Origin: Bremia lactucae
Taxonomy: Eukaryota > Oomycota > Peronosporomycetes > Peronosporales > Peronosporaceae
DNA length: 64,000 nt
NCBI RefSeq assembly: GCF_004359215.1
Contig: NC_090616.1
Coordinates: forward strand, 1,036,769 to 1,100,768
Direction: 5' to 3'
A model generated the notes under the pieces. It saw nothing but the letters and a program-made list of their open reading frames with translations, was not told where the DNA came from and did not search any database. Both the position numbers and the translations under genes were made by a program. This document shows positions 18,738 to 29,886 of the stretch, piece by piece. Position 1 is the first letter of the stretch. Each line of letters begins with the position of its first letter.

Positions 18738-21584
18738 CTACAGATCGACTTCATTCATACGATACGAAGGTCCTTCGTGCTGCCCCACAGCCGAGTGAGT
18801 CCGTTGTATTGCATGAGGCTGTAAATTTCGAAGTTGCGCTCGAGACGAAAAACTCGTGGTTCCATTTAAAGGTGTTTCATACTGGCCATTAGTCAACGTC
18901 CCTCGTGGCGTCGTCTCTTTTAATTGACGCATTTCTGCATGCGGATCCATGGCAAAAAACGATTCCGAGTCGTCGCGAGCATTTGTTGTTTGTATGGACG
19001 CTCTTTTTTCGTGCGATTCGCCACCCTCTCGTTTAAGTTGCCACGTGCGATAGAAAATATACACTTGCCGAATCATGAGACACACAAGCACTAAAACTTG
19101 CAATCCAACAATGGCAAACGCCACTCCTTGGCGCAAATCATCTGGAATACTGGCGGTAAATCTCGTCGCACTCGACAGTAAAAAGAAACTCAATCCCAGC
19201 GCGGAAATCTTGATTAAAATCACAAAACTCGATGTTTTTTGGACAAATGCCGTCGGATACGGTTGTTTCATTTCTAAATACAATAGAAACGCCACATGCA
19301 ACGCAATAAGTACGATAATTTGCCACAACCCTTGAATCCAGACCATCCCAGTCGTCATGCCACAGAATAACGCTAATAAGAGCTTAGGAGCAAAAAAAAA
19401 ACGCCCTTCAAAACGATGCTCGTCATAGAGTGGCCCGTAACGCACATGAAATTGTTTATTAAAATGCGTTTTCGTCCCAAGATCCCGCAACTCGTCTTCA
19501 TTGTTTTGAATTACAATCACTCCATATAAAATCGTACCAAATGCAAGGCCACCAAGTGTTAAAATTGCAAGCACCAACCGAATATCAACCCTGCCTTCTT
19601 CAATACAAAAACAAATTTGAAATGTGGCCGTGGCCCCAATGACATATTCCGACAAAATCAAGAGCATCACGAGTCCACCAATGGCTTTATCCAGCCATTT
19701 CAACGCAAAAGTAGTAAAATCACGTACAAACCAGAAACACACGGCCATGGCAAGGGCATACATGCCAAAAAGACTCGCAACAAGCACGGCAATGCCGGCA
19801 ACTGCCACGTAAAAGAGCATTCCACTCTCGACGCCAATTAATAACGCGTACTTTTCCATTCCTTGCACCATTGGTTCCGTTGTCAAACGACGTCGAGGCG
19901 TGGTTGTGTTTTCAATTGTCGAAATCTTGCCAAACGGCAAGAATGTAAAAGCTGCTGGCGCCATTTGTTTCCCCATGTTTTCCATAAAGCGTGGTCGAGC
20001 ATCCACGTTTAATTGGGTCAACATAATCGAGAATTGACACACATCCACGGCCGCGAGGGTAATGCCAACACTTGCGGCCGCCGAGACACTCGAAGCCACA
20101 CCTGCCGACGTGCTTCCTACGACGCCACTGGCCACGGACAAGACACTGCTTGCAACAACCGAGACAGTGGCGGCACTTCTCCCAAGCGTCGTCGACACAA
20201 TCCCCACTTGATCCACTGAAGATTTGCGTTTTCCATCGGGCCAATGATGTGCATCGCCCAAGCCTTTCTCGGTTGGCACCGCATAATGCAATGGCGTGTT
20301 CGAAGGTGCGGTCGCCACACGTGGTGACGACGCCAAGGGGTCTTGTACGCCAATAGCTGCAGCGCATGCACACGTCGAAAACGACGCGTCGGATTCGTAG
20401 TTGCATGCTGACGTTGAGACAAAGGACAAGTCTGAGAATGGCTGTGGGACGGCGTCTGTGACAGCGCGCGCGGCGTCGGGGCCAGCATATGTCATTAAAG
20501 TGATAAAATCAAGGTGGGCATAGATTTCCGAACTTAAGCCGTCGATGGCGGTATAGTCCCACGTCCCGTTTTTGCATGCAGGGAACCGACAGATGGACAT
20601 GCACGTAGCCATGTCGGCAATTACGGTACTCGTGGACGTCCCCGAGTAGATGGAACAAACGCTGGCAGATATCGCGCTTGCAACGTCAAGGTCGACGTTA
20701 CCACATTGAAGGCCCATGCGCGACCAGGCATTGTAAAATGTTGCATCGCATTGAAATGTCGCCAGTGTTGCGGTCGACTCGAGGTCCTTTATGTAGCCAT
20801 TTGAAGACGACTCGGTTGAGGAATTTATGGGTACAAATGACTTGATTAAAGAGGGGGATAGGGCGTTTCGAGACGATGAGTTTGTGACAGTGGGTATTAA
20901 TGCTGGCGTAGTAGCGTTCGAGGCTTTGATTGTATCCATTGTCGTGGGTTTGTCTCGCGAGGAGTCGTTACTGGCATCACTGTCATTTTCCGGCGTAAAA
21001 GGAAGGACATTCGTGACTTGGAGACGACGATCTTTCTCCAAACTAGTCGTATTCAAAGACTTTTGGGGTGTTGTGGTCGTGTTAAACACATCCAGCACTT
21101 TGGTTGCATTCGTGGCCAAAACAGGAGGTTTTGACGCACTTTTAGGCGTTGTTGTATTGCTTGTTGCGGGCGTGGAGGCATTGAGAAGCGACGTGGGGGC
21201 GTGAGGTGCTGACGTGGAAGGAACGAGCACCGTAGTGTTCAGTGTAGCCATTGACGTGTTGCGAATCGTCACTTTGGGTACATTTGCATCCGTCGGAAGG
21301 TTTATAGTGTCCGACTCGGTACTTGCAGGCTCGAGACTATAGTCCGAGCCGTCGGCAGTACTGCTCGACGTGTCCGTCTCATGCTCGGACGTAATGGGCA
21401 ACGCGGGAGGGAATTGATCAATGACAGCGCTCGGCAAATTGGTGCCCGTGGGCAGCACGTAGCGAAAGACACAGGACACTGGTGTGGCAACTGTTTTTTC
21501 GTCCGTAAGCCATGTAGGTGTCGGTTGTGCAACACTGGTTGCCCAGATGTAGCCATTGGCAAGCAAAACGGCAACAATCCGCAT
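18738..21584 (-). CDS. Large secreted-N-terminus polytopic membrane protein, TRP/Flc-like
   Basis: A single uninterrupted 948-residue frame. A signal peptide (MRIVAVLLANGYIWATSVA) is followed by about 250 residues rich in Ser, Thr, Asn and Pro with many N-T/S-x sites. A Cys-rich region lies at about 275-411 (from FQCDATFYNAW to CACAAAIG). After an Ala/Ser/Val segment ending in CQFSIMLTQLNVD, a polytopic region (about 576-848) has some eight or nine hydrophobic helices. It includes YGPLYDEHRFEGRFFFAPK at about 716, which resembles the (F/Y)G-LY--YR signature before the last helices of fungal TRP-like (Flc/Pkd2) proteins. The C-terminal 100 residues are polar and probably cytosolic. A plasma-membrane or endomembrane channel or sensor is inferred. 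The first ATG (21,584) gives the signal peptide. There is no sign of decay. Confidence 0.8.
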   Translation of the reverse strand: MRIVAVLLANGYIWATSVAQPTPTWLTDEKTVATPVSCVFRYVLPTGTNLPSAVIDQFPPALPITSEHETDTSSSTADGSDYSLEPASTESDTINLPTDANVPKVTIRNTSMATLNTTVLVPSTSAPHAPTSLLNASTPATSNTTTPKSASKPPVLATNATKVLDVFNTTTTPQKSLNTTSLEKDRRLQVTNVLPFTPENDSDASNDSSRDKPTTMDTIKASNATTPALIPTVTNSSSRNALSPSLIKSFVPINSSTESSSNGYIKDLESTATLATFQCDATFYNAWSRMGLQCGNVDLDVASAISASVCSIYSGTSTSTVIADMATCMSICRFPACKNGTWDYTAIDGLSSEIYAHLDFITLMTYAGPDAARAVTDAVPQPFSDLSFVSTSACNYESDASFSTCACAAAIGVQDPLASSPRVATAPSNTPLHYAVPTEKGLGDAHHWPDGKRKSSVDQVGIVSTTLGRSAATVSVVASSVLSVASGVVGSTSAGVASSVSAAASVGITLAAVDVCQFSIMLTQLNVDARPRFMENMGKQMAPAAFTFLPFGKISTIENTTTPRRRLTTEPMVQGMEKYALLIGVESGMLFYVAVAGIAVLVASLFGMYALAMAVCFWFVRDFTTFALKWLDKAIGGLVMLLILSEYVIGATATFQICFCIEEGRVDIRLVLAILTLGGLAFGTILYGVIVIQNNEDELRDLGTKTHFNKQFHVRYGPLYDEHRFEGRFFFAPKLLLALFCGMTTGMVWIQGLWQIIVLIALHVAFLLYLEMKQPYPTAFVQKTSSFVILIKISALGLSFFLLSSATRFTASIPDDLRQGVAFAIVGLQVLVLVCLMIRQVYIFYRTWQLKREGGESHEKRASIQTTNARDDSESFFAMDPHAEMRQLKETTPRGTLTNGQYETPLNGTTSFSSRAQLRNLQPHAIQRTHSAVGQHEGPSYRMNEVDL

Positions 21585-23657
21585 TATATTGTCACAGGCG
21601 TACTTGCTTAAGTTGACGACTTGGCCCGACTACCAAGCAAGGTTTGCACGGAAAAATCAAGACACTAGACGACGGTCTCTTGGCGCGATACCTCGGAACT
21701 TACGAACCAAACGACAAGTTGCTCCTGAAGTCGACTTTCCTAAGTGCACGTTTGAACGATTTTCGTACGACCAAAGAGAGAGTCAGTCGTGAAGATGGAA
21801 GAGTAGCAATCGATAGGCACTTTTACGTCGCGCCATCTGGACAAAAACGCACGGATGAACCCCAATCAGCTGGGGCTGTGTCAATTTCGATAAAACTCCT
21901 TGCTCTTTGGAGTTGTGATGGGAATTCGCACGCACGTTGCGAAGTGATGAAAACTCGCTCTTTTTCCCGTTGATTACTTTAATTCCTTTGCATTTATAAA
22001 ACGACCTTGGTGTTTATCTCTACTTTGTTGTCAGGCTCTTTCGGTTGTCGATTGCGATTGTCGAGGCCTCCTTGCACACAGTGCCATTTTGGCGATCTAC
22101 CATGTCGTCGCGTTGCTCAATGCGGATTATTGTGCCCATTTTGCACACTTTGTTTACGAAAGGACGCTTGAAAGTTGCAAGATAGACGAGGGGAGGGGAC
22201 TTCCTTTGGATGCCCTTACTTTTCGGTCGCGTCGCCAGTGTCTTTCCTTTTTTTCTTCATTCAATGGCGCCAGGAATAGAAATACATGTAGCGTCGAGTC
22301 AATTTTGATGCCGGGGAATTTAACGACACAAGCTGAACGATAGGTGAAAAGAAATTCGAAATACCGCCAATACTGAGCTCTTGTTGGTGATTAAGGTGAG
22401 TGTTAGGAGCTACTGAAGTCGAGTTTTGCCTTCGTTGGAAGAAGAGCCCAGTTTTTGTCACAAATCTAGGCACAATTTCTTTTTTTTAGCAAAATATTGT
22501 CCGTCGCACAGTGGACCTGAGAATTTGCATCTTTTCTTGGCCTTAAACTTGTATGGTAGTGTACAAGATAAGTGATATAGCCCCTCATCCACTCGATGTC
22601 AAGCTGAAAAGCACGAGCTATGAATAAAGGGTAGTCGTGGCTCGAAATAATCTTGACTGGCCGAATGAATGCCGGTCACAAACATCAGGTAGTCTGCATA
22701 TATAATTCCTGTAAAATTCTTGAACTAGTATATTTTGAAATTGCAGCCGTTGTCGACTTTTAAACTTCTAAATATACACGTGATTACGTTGAATATATTT
22801 ACAAGTCATTAGGTTGCAGGTGTTTGACCATTGATTAGCCAGTTATCTCGAAAGAAAACCTCCATAATCTGTGCTGGGCGTCTGCTCGAACGTTCCCTTC
22901 GCCGCACATGGTAGCACTTTGTCGTTCATCCATGACGTGCGCAGGTTTGCGTGCTATTATTTTTAGCTCACGATCAAATTTACCACGAAGATCGGTCACG
23001 TGGAGTTGGGAAAAAAAGGCCTTAGAGGAAGGGCCTGTATTCACAGTGCTCTCGTACAAGAAACTTTTTTACAATGAATATGCTAGCAAAGATATTATAC
23101 AATTGCGTGCATCATGTCTTAATCATTTGCATCTTCAAAATATGACTTCAGGAACCTCAATCAGAAAACTTACGGACTGGTTCCGCAAGGCAAATACATT
23201 TACGACAATCACACTTGTAAATGGTCTTCGCAATCTAGGTTGTGACCAAAGTCAGAGCTTACGCTGAAAAGGTATAATTTGATGGCACTGATAGCCGCTG
23301 CAGCGTTCGAGTGGTGTAATCTACACTAAAGCTTATACTTTAAATACCTTTTGAAGAAAAGTAGGTGATGTAAAATTAATGTACGGTGGTTGATGGAACT
23401 GATTAAGAAAGCAGAAAAAACTCCAATCCCTACTTAATAGTATTGGGAAATATTTAAAGTCTTACTTATTTTAGGGAACCATTAATCTCGCCACAATTTT
23501 TTTGGTGAATTCTCTCAGCTTAATATGATTGGCTAATTACATGTATGCGTACCGCTTTAGGTAGGACTGCCCGCTCGCTACCAATCGAACTCGACTATTT
23601 TGATCTCAATTTGCTATCATTCAGTCCAGTTTTCGTTCGTTCGTTTGTGACCTTTCT
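21585..23657. other. Long intergenic region
   Basis: About 2.1 kb between the membrane-protein gene and a B LTR fragment. Short open frames exist (for example 21,644-21,973 + and 22,835-23,059 -) but most lack an ATG start and none shows a recognisable domain. It probably contains the promoter and 5' UTR of the membrane-protein gene. Nothing else can be supported. Confidence 0.4.
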
Positions 23658-23832
23658 TGTAAAGGGCTAAAGTTCCCCTAATGTTACACAACCCCGTTAA
23701 CTACACTTTGTGTACTTATGAGGATGACCAATAACTTAAGCGATGTAATCGTACCTACCATTTGGGTGTGATTCACGTTGTGACCTCCCTTGTGTATGTG
23801 ATGTCCCTGAGGGCATTCACATTAGCGGGGAT
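23658..23832 (+). repeat. Family B LTR, 5' fragment
   Basis: Starts TGTAAAGGGCTAAAGTTCCC and follows the B LTR through GTACTTA...GATGACC to GGGGATGACGG, then changes to a pol fragment of the other strand. Confidence 0.65.
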
Positions 23833-23885
23833 GACGGATTTGTTTTGTCTTTTCCAGTGCGCTTTGTGCGCACTACAATGAGATA

Positions 23886-24930
23886 TTACTCATCTTCGAT
23901 CTCGATTGCTTCGACATCAACATCATTCGCGTCGTTGGTAACTTCGACGCGTGATAAGCATGAGCCAGAAATGGTTTTGTTCGTGCGAGTCCACCCTCTT
24001 AAACAAGAGGATCCCTGTAATTGGGTGGGTATGCGTGGATGGTGAAAGCCATTCATGAAGAATGGTGTATGCGTTGTAGACGCATGCACCGAATTAATGA
24101 TGGCGAATTCGACCATCGGTAAGAACTCGCTCCAATTCGGATACGATTGGACGTAACCTCGAAGAATTTCTTGGAGGACGCAATTTACGCGTTCAGTCTG
24201 ACCATCTTTTTCTGGATGATCAGAAGTTGACATAGTCAGCCGTGTTCCGAGAGATCGAAACACGGACTGCCAAAACTCCGCCGTGAACCGTGGATCTCTA
24301 TCGGAAACCAGTTCACGGGGTAACTTGTGGAGTCTGAATACCGTGTCAATAGAGGCACGGGCACAGCCCGGAGCCGTGATTGACTGGTACTGCAGAATAT
24401 GCACCATCTTGCTAAATCTGTCTATAAGAACAAGGAATTCATTAGTTTTTTATCGTCTTCATGAAATTCGAAGACGAAGTCCATCGATACTGACTGCCAA
24501 CATTTTGCCGGAAGTAGAAGAGGTTGGAGAGGTGCACAGAATGAAGGGCTAGGTTCACCTGTTGCCATACCTCGCAAGCACGAATGTGCTTGGGCACGAA
24601 CTGATACTGGCGCGGCCAGTAAAAGTCGCGACTTCTGTGAGATAAGTTTTCTCACGTCCACGATGCCCAATTGTTGGTTCATCGTGACACTCATACATGA
24701 TGCGCAAGCGCATATTATTGTGAGTTGGGACGATGACACGTGGAGTGTAGCCGGCAACGGCTGTGTAGTACAATAAGCCGTTGCGTGTTGTCAATCGATC
24801 GGATGACGATCGATATAAAGCCAGTAAAGTTACAAAAGATTTATCGGATTGATTCATCAGATGATCCTTTAAAGGCAGCAGACGGAACACTTGTAATGAG
24901 TGTTGCAACAGTGGAATGTTTGGTGACCGC
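23886..24930 (-). pseudogene. Ty3/gypsy (D/E-like) integrase
   Basis: From the right: GLLYYTAVAGYTPRVIVPT, LRIMYECHDEPTIGHRGREK, then CWQSVSMDFVFEFHED, RFSKMVHI, HKLPRELVSDRDPRFTAEFW, TSDHPEKDGQTERVN, YPNWSEFLPMVEFAI and HTPFFMNGFHHPRIPT. The D, D, E residues are in the core (MDF, SDRDP, TERVN). The 173-residue stretch 23,886-24,407 is open, so the catalytic region is well preserved, but frameshifts separate it from the zinc-binding part. At about 24,930 it is joined to a truncated RNase H, most of which is deleted. Confidence 0.8.
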
Positions 24931-25613
24931 ATGGAATGGTCTGTCGTGATCTGCAATCGCCGAGATGGGTGATTGCATCAAGCCTTGTTTGATGTTCTCA
25001 AAGGAACGCTAACAATCAGCGTTCCGTTACAATTTCTCGTCTTTTTCCAAGAGACGAAAGAAATGAACTGTCATCTCGGCATGATTGCGAGAGTACTTGT
25101 GCAAGTACGCCGCTAAACCACGGAACTTTCTAAGTCCCTTGACATCGACTGGAACTGGCCAGTCGGTGATTGCCTTGATCTTTTCGGGATCAGTGCGCAC
25201 GCCGTGTTTACCGACGATGCACCCAAGAAGTGGTATTTCGCTTGCAGCGAATATGCACTTCTTCAGATTTGCGTACGATTATGCTTTTGCATAAGTATAA
25301 GAACCTGACAAATGTGAGTTTTACGAGCTTTCACTTCCGTCTTACCGTCCATGGCCCGGCTATGGACGAATACATCCGTCTCAACAGATTTGCTACACAT
25401 CTGTTGAATGTTGCAGGGGCGTTGCTACGCCCCTGTGGCATTACTAGCCATTCCCATAGCATCCCACTGAGAGTGCTCACAGCTGTGTACGGGATGTCCC
25501 GTTCACGCATAAGGATCTGATAAATTCCATCCATCCGATTTAAAGACGAAAAGATGCTACTCTTAGACATACTATCTATGATTAAGACTTTCCTAAGTGT
25601 CGGCGTTTGAGCC
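24931..25613 (-). pseudogene. Ty3/gypsy (D/E-like) reverse transcriptase, cut by an assembly gap
   Basis: Reads MSKSSIFSSLNRMDGIYQIL, then MRERDIPYTAVSTLSGMLWE, WLVMPQGRSNAPATFNRCVA and, frameshifted, the FVHSRA region after the catalytic Asp pair. A residual RNase H start (DHDRPFHAV) remains at about 24,930-24,955. The 5' part runs into the 100-N gap at 25,614. Confidence 0.75.
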
Positions 25614-25713
25614 NNNNNNNNNNNNNNNNNNNNNNNNNNNNNNNNNNNNNNNNNNNNNNNNNNNNNNNNNNNNNNNNNNNNNNNNNNNNNNNNNNNNNNN
25701 NNNNNNNNNNNNN
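25614..25713. other. Assembly gap (100 N)
   Basis: Exactly 100 N, a conventional size for a gap of unknown length. Sequence on its two sides need not be adjacent in the genome. Confidence 0.95.
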
Positions 25714-27197
25714 CGGCTAAGGCTCTTAAGGTCGCATGTTTGACATAGAAACCGATGGTCTTCGTGGATCGCGACGTTAGATTGCGTTTTTAAGGTTCGG
25801 ACACCAAAAATGCATCTCAAGAAAGAGGATATTGTGGCTCTGACAAAGACTGACCCTTGACCATCCCAGTGGTGATCATTCACATAGCGACTCGCCTTTA
25901 CATGCCAAAGTGGCTGGATCTTGAGAGCCGTGACTTCGCAAGCTGGCTTCAAATTTCAGATCCAAGTACGTGTCGCCAGCTCCATGACACCTGGCTCGAT
26001 GTATTGGGCATCTCCGCCCAGAATTGAATGCGCGCCTCTAACGTAATAAATTCATGCAGTCTTTTAAAGTGAGTGACACAAGGTTACGTTACAAAAAAAA
26101 GCAACGATGTAGCTTTGAGCTTGCAGAAAGTCATTTGTCTCAACAAGATAAAAGCGGCTCTCTTGGCACGATCATATGACTTGAAGCCCACTGTATAGAA
26201 AGTAGCTTGAGCACCAAATAGTACAACAGAGTACTCTGACGTAGCTAGCTCTCAAAGATAGGCAAGAATAAATTCACTATCCATCTGACGATTGAGTTAT
26301 ACCACTCGGAAGCACCTGTGTGCACCTAAAGACCAGCCGGTTGTCAAGCGATTTGGCAGGATAGTTTAATACCTTTTAAAAGAGGTTTCATGCCTTTGCT
26401 CATTGTGCTATCGTCACGCCTCAAGATCGTAGCCAGCTAGGAAGCACCAATCTACTGCGTGCAAATCGAATTGGAAATGCGTCACAACTTGAGGATAGAC
26501 ACCTTGCAATATTTATGTCGGAGCTTTGGTTGAATAAAGTAGTGCCGAATCGACGGCACTGGTGAAGAATCGAGCGGGCACGGCAGTCTTCCTTAGATCC
26601 ATGTGGCGCTCCGACCTCATTTACAAGATTCATGTGCTTCTGGAACAAAAACGAATGAGGTTTTAGTTATGTGTTTGCAAAGCAAATCCCTTTTTTGTGC
26701 GTTGTACTTCGTTACAATTAACACTTGCCCATTCTGCTAGAAGCTCCGACAGTCAGGAACTTCTGACAGTCGTTAAGTTGGGCATGTGACAAGGCGTCAA
26801 TTGCGATTTCAAAGTCGATAAAAACGGTCAATGCGAAATTTAATTATCCTTCGTCTTCTACAACAGCACCAAGACGATGCTTTTATAGTGATCCGAGTTA
26901 TCAAGATGGTGAACGAACAAGGTTCTCTTCTACCACACGATTTCAAGATCTGTGTAACAACATCAGCAGTATCACTCATTCTCTATCCTGCTCGAGGGCC
27001 TAACAATACGAAACGCCTGCCCACTTGCATCGTTTTAAAGGCGCAGATGAAGGTTTATATAAATAAACAGCTGGCATGGGGAGCCCATTTTCCCACTTTT
27101 AATATAAAAGCATACAATTAACGACAAAACGATTGCCAATTTACCGCATTTAAAATGTGTACCAAACATAAACTCCCCCATCCGTTCGCCGAATTCG
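25714..27197. other. Unassigned region, possibly decayed transposon
   Basis: The minus strand has coding-like pieces in shifting frames (for example 25,714-25,952, 26,100-26,280 and 26,421-26,648), so it may be an old element or gene fragment. No family was recognised. The last 350 bp probably contain the 3' UTR of the next gene. Confidence 0.3.
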
Positions 27198-28397
27198 TTA
27201 ATTTTGAGCGAGCAGATGCCATTTCTGTAGATCAATGGCAACTTCACGTGCCGAAGTGTGCTTCGCCTTTAAGAGACACTCGAGACAGAACAGCATTGAT
27301 TTCTGCATGACGTCATTGCCACCAGTGCCAATAGCAATCTTTTTAAACACGGAACACTTGCCACAGTAGAAATGGCGGCACACTTGGCACGTGCCCCCAC
27401 GTGGCAGCAACAGGTTCTTGAATGTGCCAAGACTTCGCATGCAATTCGTACAAAAGCCATTCACAAGGTCCATATTTGCCTCGGAACGAGCCGGATGAAA
27501 GCATTGCCGCATCCTCCACGTAAGCTTGTACGCAGTCGCACACTCCATGGTACTGGCAAAGGCCATGAGCTTCTCGGCAAATGCCGACGCAGCAACATTT
27601 ACAAGCACGTCTCCGTCCATTTGGAGGAAAGCGCGCGAAAACATTTCGACCGAATGGCGGGTCGAACCGGCCATTAAAGGGTTTTGATTGGCAAATGTCT
27701 GGCATACCGAGAGGTGGCCACGACGCACGTGGTGCGACCGTGGGAGCGTCAGTACCTCGGACAAATCCGTCGATTGTCGAATGCCGTAACTCACACTGTC
27801 GCCCGACGCGTCTTGAATGATTCCCGTGGCTTCTAAGAAGACAAAGTCCCGCGGTTGGCTAAAGCGACCGTACGTCTGTCGGCCCCATTTGACCCCAATG
27901 AAGGTAAAAGGATTCTGAGACGTGGGGGCGACCACGCGAAAGAGTAACCGCGAATCTTCAAGGTCGGTACCCATGTACGATTGCCGCAAGAGACAGTGCT
28001 GCTCCGAGTCGGCAAACATGCCCAAGACGGCGTCTTCTGCCGTGCCATCCACGGTTCCCGAGAGGACGACCGCAGGTGGACGGACAGTCTTTTTCGCATG
28101 GATGTTTTCACTTAGGTACGATCCAGTTGAAACGGTACTTGAGGATGACGACGACGCGTCGATGCGTGGCTCGACGGCGTGCAATACTCGACGCGAGCGA
28201 TATGCACGCACGTCGTCCTTGGTACGAACGAGTTTCCACGCCGACGTGTCGAGCTCACGACCCCGTGCTGCAAACGCTGCGCGCAACGCAAGGGTGTTTT
28301 CTAAAACCGCTTCGACTTCAGCAATGAAAGTTTTTTTGCGTTCCAAGGAGATTTCGAATTTGGGCAAAATGACATCCTGAAGGCTAAAGCGGGCCAT
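27198..28397 (-). CDS. START-like domain protein with C-terminal FYVE-type zinc finger
   Basis: An intact 399-residue single-exon frame. It opens MARFSLQDVILPKFEISLER, followed by a helical stretch and a START-like region (about 50-270) with WKLVRTKDDVRAYRSR near 54 and FVFLEATGIIQD near 187. The C-terminal finger (about 314-374) has four Cys pairs: FCTNC, CQVC, YCGKC and FCLEC, with CRHFYCGKC in the place of the FYVE basic motif. START domains bind lipids and FYVE fingers bind phosphatidylinositol 3-phosphate on endosomes, so a membrane-associated lipid-binding role is likely. Paired START/FYVE proteins form a large family in oomycetes. The first ATG is used; no intron is needed. Confidence 0.85.
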   Translation of the reverse strand: MARFSLQDVILPKFEISLERKKTFIAEVEAVLENTLALRAAFAARGRELDTSAWKLVRTKDDVRAYRSRRVLHAVEPRIDASSSSSSTVSTGSYLSENIHAKKTVRPPAVVLSGTVDGTAEDAVLGMFADSEQHCLLRQSYMGTDLEDSRLLFRVVAPTSQNPFTFIGVKWGRQTYGRFSQPRDFVFLEATGIIQDASGDSVSYGIRQSTDLSEVLTLPRSHHVRRGHLSVCQTFANQNPLMAGSTRHSVEMFSRAFLQMDGDVLVNVAASAFAEKLMAFASTMECATAYKLTWRMRQCFHPARSEANMDLVNGFCTNCMRSLGTFKNLLLPRGGTCQVCRHFYCGKCSVFKKIAIGTGGNDVMQKSMLFCLECLLKAKHTSAREVAIDLQKWHLLAQN

Positions 28398-29669
28398 TGT
28401 GACACGAAGCGTGAACTCGTACGTCGTTCGTGGAATGAATGCAATTCAGACCGCCATGCCATCGGTCGCATTGCTCGAAAGCCGTTTTTTCAAGCGCGCA
28501 CAGCTGACGACGACCCTGCACTGTCATGGAGCTTCACGTGACCGTGAGATATCATCGATTTAAGGCAAGAACGACGACGTGGCGCATGTGTAACCTTGTT
28601 TTACGAAATCGAGCAAGTGACACCCTTTTTTAGTTTTGGGTAAAAAGTTGCGACAAATTGGGTAAACGTGGGGTTACACAAACTACAGTAGGTGTAGGGG
28701 TGGTTCAGCTTAGTCTAGAAACGATAGCAAGGGAGATGAGAGACAAATCACCAAGTTTCCTTGGCGCTGAAGCGTAATAATACTCTTTTCGTGAGAATGA
28801 CTTGATCGTGATAAGATTTAATGATCTCACGAAGTATGGACGGTTGCTGTTTGAAGCAGTCTCGTATCATCCTGCACGTACGATACTATTTCAAATAAAC
28901 AGCGGTAAGGCGATGCATTCACGGCCTTCTTGTTTTGTGCATCGCGTGTGAACGAAAGCGCGCTCATGTTGCTCAACACGTTACTTTTGTAAGGCGTTGC
29001 CAACTACCACGACTGGTAAAAACGATACCGAATTCGTTGACGAGGATAGTAGTCTCAGCAACCTTCTCCAGTAGATGTGCAAAGGGTGGTTGGCCATTAA
29101 TTGCGTCATGTACGTATTGGATAATAGCAAAATATCTTAGGCGTCAAAGAATGGCTCGGGAAGTCGCCAACGAGTTGCGTATTACGTGATCAAATTCTGC
29201 TCTGCGCCACTCTTTTGGTCACTTGACCGTTCAAAAAAGATATCTGTGGAATATTTTTTTTTTCCAGACCCTAGCATCAGATCAAGTGTAGAGCCAGCGG
29301 ATGCTAACAAATGGTGACCCGGATACCAAGATGCATAAAATATAGTACTCCCTCCCTTCAAGCAGACAGATGGCGGAAAACGCAAGCAAAAGTCTATCCT
29401 ACAAAGCAAACAGCAGGAGACGCGGGCATAAACACTATATCAGCCCGTACAGAAACACGCAATCATTACGACCCTTTAAATTTAAAAAGACATACGGACA
29501 CATTCGGTCAACAAAGACCATTCATATTCAATCCAAAGAATCCGATCGTTAAAGTATCAGATTAAACATCCAACGTTGCTCACTACCTTTTAAAGCCTTT
29601 TTTCATCGGACCCCGTGCCATAAATCTTCCTTACTTTTCAATTTTCGGTCGCGTCTCTATCGATTCTAC
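28398..29669. other. Intergenic region
   Basis: About 1.27 kb with no recognisable gene or repeat. It probably holds the divergent promoters of the START/FYVE gene and the secreted-protein gene. Confidence 0.4.
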
Positions 29670-29886
29670 ATGTGTATTTCTCGCTTCCTCGCGATCATGG
29701 CTCTTGTGTCTCCATTCGGTGCGATCTCGTCGACCAGTTTCAATACGACCGATTCTCTCATACCACAGCGACTTGCTCACGGGAAGACCACGGACGTGAT
29801 TGACGAAGCGAGACACGGACCAATCGGATTGGTAGAGAATGTAGAGCACGCTGTAGAAGCTGTGGAACACGCTGAAGCGGCTGCTG
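29670..29886 (+). CDS. Small secreted protein, 5' part only (cut by gap)
   Basis: From the ATG at 29,670 the frame gives a clear signal peptide (MCISRFLAIMALVSPFGAIS, about 20 residues). About 50 polar residues follow, ending in a repetitive Glu/Ala/His segment (GLVENVEHAVEAVEHAEAAA) where the 100-N gap begins. The C-terminus is unknown. A PQRLAHG segment about 12 residues after the predicted cleavage site, followed by DEAR, is only weakly like the RxLR-EER pattern of oomycete host-targeted proteins, so I do not call it one. Secretion is well supported; function is unknown. Sequence beyond the gap is a B retrotransposon, so the gene is either truncated by it or misassembled. Confidence 0.55.

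Noticed and set aside
18738..21584. Numerous open frames of 60-160 codons on either strand inside the membrane-protein gene
   Set aside because: They are shadows of a 948-codon intact frame with signal peptide and membrane segments.
21644..21973. 109-codon frame upstream of the membrane-protein gene
   Set aside because: It begins with TTG, has no recognisable domain and lies in the likely promoter or 5' UTR; not enough to call a gene.
22835..23059. 74-codon minus-strand frame in the intergenic region
   Set aside because: No ATG start and no family recognised; composition is protein-like, so a missed exon is possible but unsupported.
27269..28380. Several frames opposite to or shifted from the START/FYVE gene (up to 152 codons)
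   Set aside because: No domain, no conserved composition; explained by the GC-rich coding sequence of the real gene.
29670..29886. Calling the secreted protein an RxLR effector
   Set aside because: The motif present is only R-L-A-H without a proper RxLR and the C-terminus is lost in the gap.
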